This document shows, in pieces, positions 61,601 through 64,000 of a stretch of DNA of 64,000 bases. The number at the start of each line of letters is the position of its first letter. Positions within the stretch are counted from its first letter, which is position 1. The stretch comes from Pilaira anomala (Eukaryota > Mucoromycota > Mucoromycetes > Mucorales > Mucoraceae), in assembly GCA_025716855.1 (NCBI GenBank), contig JAIXMQ010000010.1, positions 42,501 to 106,500 of the forward strand. The letters run 5' to 3'. The translations under genes and the position numbers were made by a program. Under the pieces are notes generated by a model, which was not told where the DNA came from, searched no databases, and saw only the letters and a list, made by a program, of their open reading frames with translations.

Positions 61601-64000
61601 CAAGAAACGATTTTCCTCTACCTTTTCATAAGAAGAAACCATAGATAGTTCATACGAAATCTTAATTTTGGCTTGCTTGAAGATGGTATCAATTTCCTGG
61701 TTAGCGTTTTCAATACAAGTAGTTACATCTTGTTGAAGATTATTAGAACCGGCTGTGATACGACAATAAATGTTTTCAACAAGAGTAGAAATCTGGTAAG
61801 ATACAGACTTGGTAGCTTCAGCAACTACAAGAAGACCATACTCAGCGCCCAAAGATATCTTGGTACTAGAATCAGTGGAAGATGTTTGATCAGTCTTGGA
61901 ATCTTCAATAGTAGAAGATTCAGCAATTACTTCAATATGATGCCCAAGAAGTGTCTCGGAGACTGATAGAGTAGCATTCAATTTTTCACAAGTTTCATGA
62001 GTAATGATAGTCAATTTTTCAGAGCATTCGACTTCCGAAGTGAAAATAGTAGACTTGGTAATCTCTTCTACACGAGTGACTTGAACCAAATAGCTTTCTT
62101 GGACCTGTTCCAAAATACATTGCACCTTTTTGATAGTTTCATTGACTAACTCAATTTCAACCGTATTGGTAGATTTTTCTGCAGTCAATCTCTTTTCAAA
62201 TTCAGTCTTGGTCTTGAGGATGTAAGTATTAATCTCTTCACGTGATTGCTTGATAAGGACCTGAACATCAGATTGAACATTGTCACCACCTTGCTTCACA
62301 CGTTCACAAAGAGACTTGGTGAGCTTGTTAAAGAGATGTTGAGTAGTAACCCGTGTATCTTCAATAAGAATACCAACTGAGACCTTTGACTTTTCAATGG
62401 AATGTCCGCAACATGTCTTTGAATAATCTTTTCCTTCAAACTTTTTGCCAACCGCAATGACAGCAGCAGAAGAATGTCCAACAACGTGAATGACAGAAGC
62501 TGATTTCTTGGACTTTTCAATCTCGGCATCAACCTTTTTCAAAGTGGTCTCCTTCAAAGTAGAAAGATGTTGTTCAAACTGAGTAGTACTTGTATCGGCG
62601 GAAGTAGCAAACTCACAACTAATACGTTTAATTTCAACAGATTGTTTCCAAACAGTAGTTCTAACCCAAGACAAAGTATCATGGAAAGAAGTTTGAGATG
62701 TACCAATGACAGTAGTTGTTTGACGCTTAGCCTTTTCGATTTCAAGCACAAGTTGTTGCTGAGATTCATAGATAATCAAATCAATATCTTGCTCAACGTT
62801 ACTACTCTTCTTTTGGGCACATTCATAAACGCGCTTATTCAAAGTCGTAATCCATTCATTAACATTCACTTGAACTCTATCATAAACGGCAACTAAAGTT
62901 TCGGACTTTTCTTGTTTAGCAATAGAAGTTTTCTTTTGTTCATCTACATGAATTGTTTCAGTGTTGTTACCGACAACAACATGCGTGACTGAAGGCTTTT
63001 CAATATGACCAATGGGCATCGTCGTAATCACAGAAGCATCTGTAGTGTCAGTTTTATCTTGTTTCTTTTGCTCTTGTTTAGTTTCCTTTCCTTCATATTG
63101 ATGGTAAATAGCAGCACTTGCCATAGCGGCAGCAGCTGCACCAATTACAGCGGTAGATACACCAGTGCTAGTAGGGGTAGTGCCTTGATTACCTTGTTCA
63201 ATAGAAGTTTGTTGCTTATTGCCTGAAGAACCAGAGGTAGCGTTGTTATCAACCTTTCCGACCTTTGTCTCTTCAACCTCAGTAAGTACCGTATCAACAA
63301 TCTTGGTCTTGTCTGCAGGCTTGAACTTTTCAGTCTTCTTAGCAGATTCAGCCTTTGTGACTTCTGTCTTCTTATCAGCTTCAATTGTTGTCTTGGTCTC
63401 AGTTACATTTGCATCAGTAGTAATAGTCTTACCGATGGCAGAGGTCTTTGAGTCTTCAGAAGTAACAACTGTAGCGGTTTCAGTAATGTTTGTGACCTTG
63501 TAAATAATACTTTGCAAATCAGTCAAAACAATACGAGAGGCAGAAGCACCAAACGAATAATTAGAATAACGAATGATCATTTCCTTGGTAACAGTAGACT
63601 TTTCAACTGATTTCTTGAACTGAACAATGCTAGCAATAATAGAAGCCTTGATATTATCCAAAGCAAATTCAATACGACGACGTTCAGCCCAACTGAGATA
63701 AGTCAAATGAGCATAATAAGCACGTAAGACCAATTTGGTCTCTTCAACGCGTGTATTAATCTCAATTTGAGATGCATCAATAATAGTCAACATGTCTTGT
63801 TTAATGCTTTCTTCAGATGAAGAAGACTTTTTACTATCTTCCAGAAGTAAAGATATTTGTTGAACTACTTCAGTGTACCAACTAGAGATCTTGGTTTGTG
63901 TTTCAACTAATTTGTTACAAACGGTTTGTTGAGCAATGGAAACCATCTTTTCGTCAAGAACAACAGAGATAACAGCTTGATCTGATTGACTGATTTCAGT
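52652..64000 (-). CDS. Giant modular helical protein with C-terminal HAD-like domain (5' end outside window)
   Basis: One gene runs off the right edge. Four visible exons keep phase: 64000-59216, 59131-56335, 56267-55179 and 55110-52652. They encode the last 3,709 residues, and the frame is open to the window edge. The protein is built from two alternating helical modules of 100-150 residues. One type has a Trp-containing helix (VxxWhxxL) followed by SSSEEI-like and QIQQIGINxSS motifs. The other has R(I/V)xQGGxNVQxDV followed by an EI-x-TK-F helix. Seven Gly/Ala-rich hydrophobic segments of about 18 residues recur (for example AGAVLGVGVAAGAA). Two Lys/Glu-rich hinges carry KKLEEK repeats, and Ser/Asp/Glu tracts flank one of them. 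The last 275 or so residues resemble type II haloacid dehalogenases. No function known to me; a structural or membrane-shaping scaffold is only a guess. Confidence 0.85.
52660..53485 (-). other. HAD-like domain of the giant protein
   Basis: Begins VRAVAFDLLGTVANYH, where the first Asp matches the nucleophile and the DxxGT form is that of haloacid dehalogenases. A helical cap follows, then YATVAISDT (motif II Ser). The LAVVSSNAELVCDAKKLG segment matches the motif IV 'VSSN..D..GA..LG' pattern. The motif III lysine expected about 16 residues before the LGL helix end (usually in a KP pair) is replaced: the aligned stretch reads TASESVVKGTIKLLGL. Confidence 0.7.
56345..56400 (-). repeat. 18-bp tandem repeat encoding KKLEEK
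   Basis: About three copies of an 18-bp unit (plus-strand form CTTCGAGTTTCTTCTTTT) that encode a KKLEEK hexapeptide string next to an exon end. It is almost the same unit as the array at 58815-58878. Confidence 0.85.
58815..58878 (-). repeat. 18-bp tandem repeat encoding KKLEDK
   Basis: About three and a half copies of the same 18-bp unit (plus-strand TTCGAGTTTTTTCTTGTC) encoding KKLEDK strings, flanked by Ser/Asp-rich and Lys-rich low-complexity sequence. Confidence 0.85.

Noticed and set aside
53573..63503. Many plus-strand open frames of 60-270 codons
   Set aside because: All are antisense shadows of the giant minus-strand gene and have no independent motifs or splice structure.
1..64000. 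CRISPR arrays, bacterial operons, prophage or insertion sequences
   Set aside because: The window is eukaryotic with spliceosomal introns throughout. The tandem repeats present are microsatellites or coding repeats.

Overview
The window is eukaryotic and almost certainly from a Mucoromycota (Mucorales-type) fungus. The DNA is AT-rich and full of poly(A)/poly(T) runs. Genes are dense and mostly cut by very short GT-AG introns (about 40-100 nt). The gene set mixes fungal genes (homoaconitase of the fungal lysine pathway, kexin, a G-protein gamma with a CAAX box, F-box/LRR-like proteins) with genes kept in early-diverging fungi and animals but lost from most yeasts (a type IIC Na,K-type P-ATPase, ITFG1, a MYSM1-like JAMM protein, a CXXC1/Spp1-type PHD protein). 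All splice models are my own manual joins from phase and splice motifs; no transcript data were available.

Layout. 1-4.2 kb: no gene recognised. 4.3-9.2 kb (+): type IIC cation ATPase and a p24/Emp24 cargo receptor. 9.5-12.2 kb (-): eIF3c. 13.3-15.1 kb (+): F-box protein. 16.3-19.2 kb (-): SAM methyltransferase and an RRM/zinc-knuckle/RS splicing factor. 19.7-25.7 kb (+): a large helical protein of unknown function and a MYSM1-like SANT/MPN protein. 26.1-28.7 kb (-): bHLH factor and an RBM18-like RRM protein. 28.8-30.3 kb (+): Erv46. 30.5-34.7 kb (-): second F-box protein and homoaconitase. 34.7-38.8 kb: gene-poor, with a MITE-like inverted repeat and a frameshifted pseudogene. 38.8-40.7 kb (+): G gamma and a complex I NDUFB4-like subunit. 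40.8-43.2 kb (-): ITFG1. 43.6-44.0 kb: a directly repeated block of about 165 bp. 44.4-52.5 kb (+): Spp1/CXXC1, kexin, a C1-plus-peroxin/dysferlin protein and an FG-GAP protein resembling ITFG2. 52.65 kb to the right edge (-): the C-terminal 3,700 or so residues of one giant protein.

There is no operon logic, but themes recur. Secretory-pathway genes include Emp24, Erv46, Kex2 and ITFG1. RNA and translation genes include eIF3c, the SR protein and RBM18. Chromatin genes are the MYSM1-like and Spp1 proteins. The most unusual item is the giant protein: two alternating types of helical module, repeated Gly/Ala-rich hydrophobic segments, KKLE hinges encoded by 18-bp repeats, and a C-terminal haloacid-dehalogenase-like domain that appears to lack a catalytic lysine. 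Its 5' end lies outside the window.
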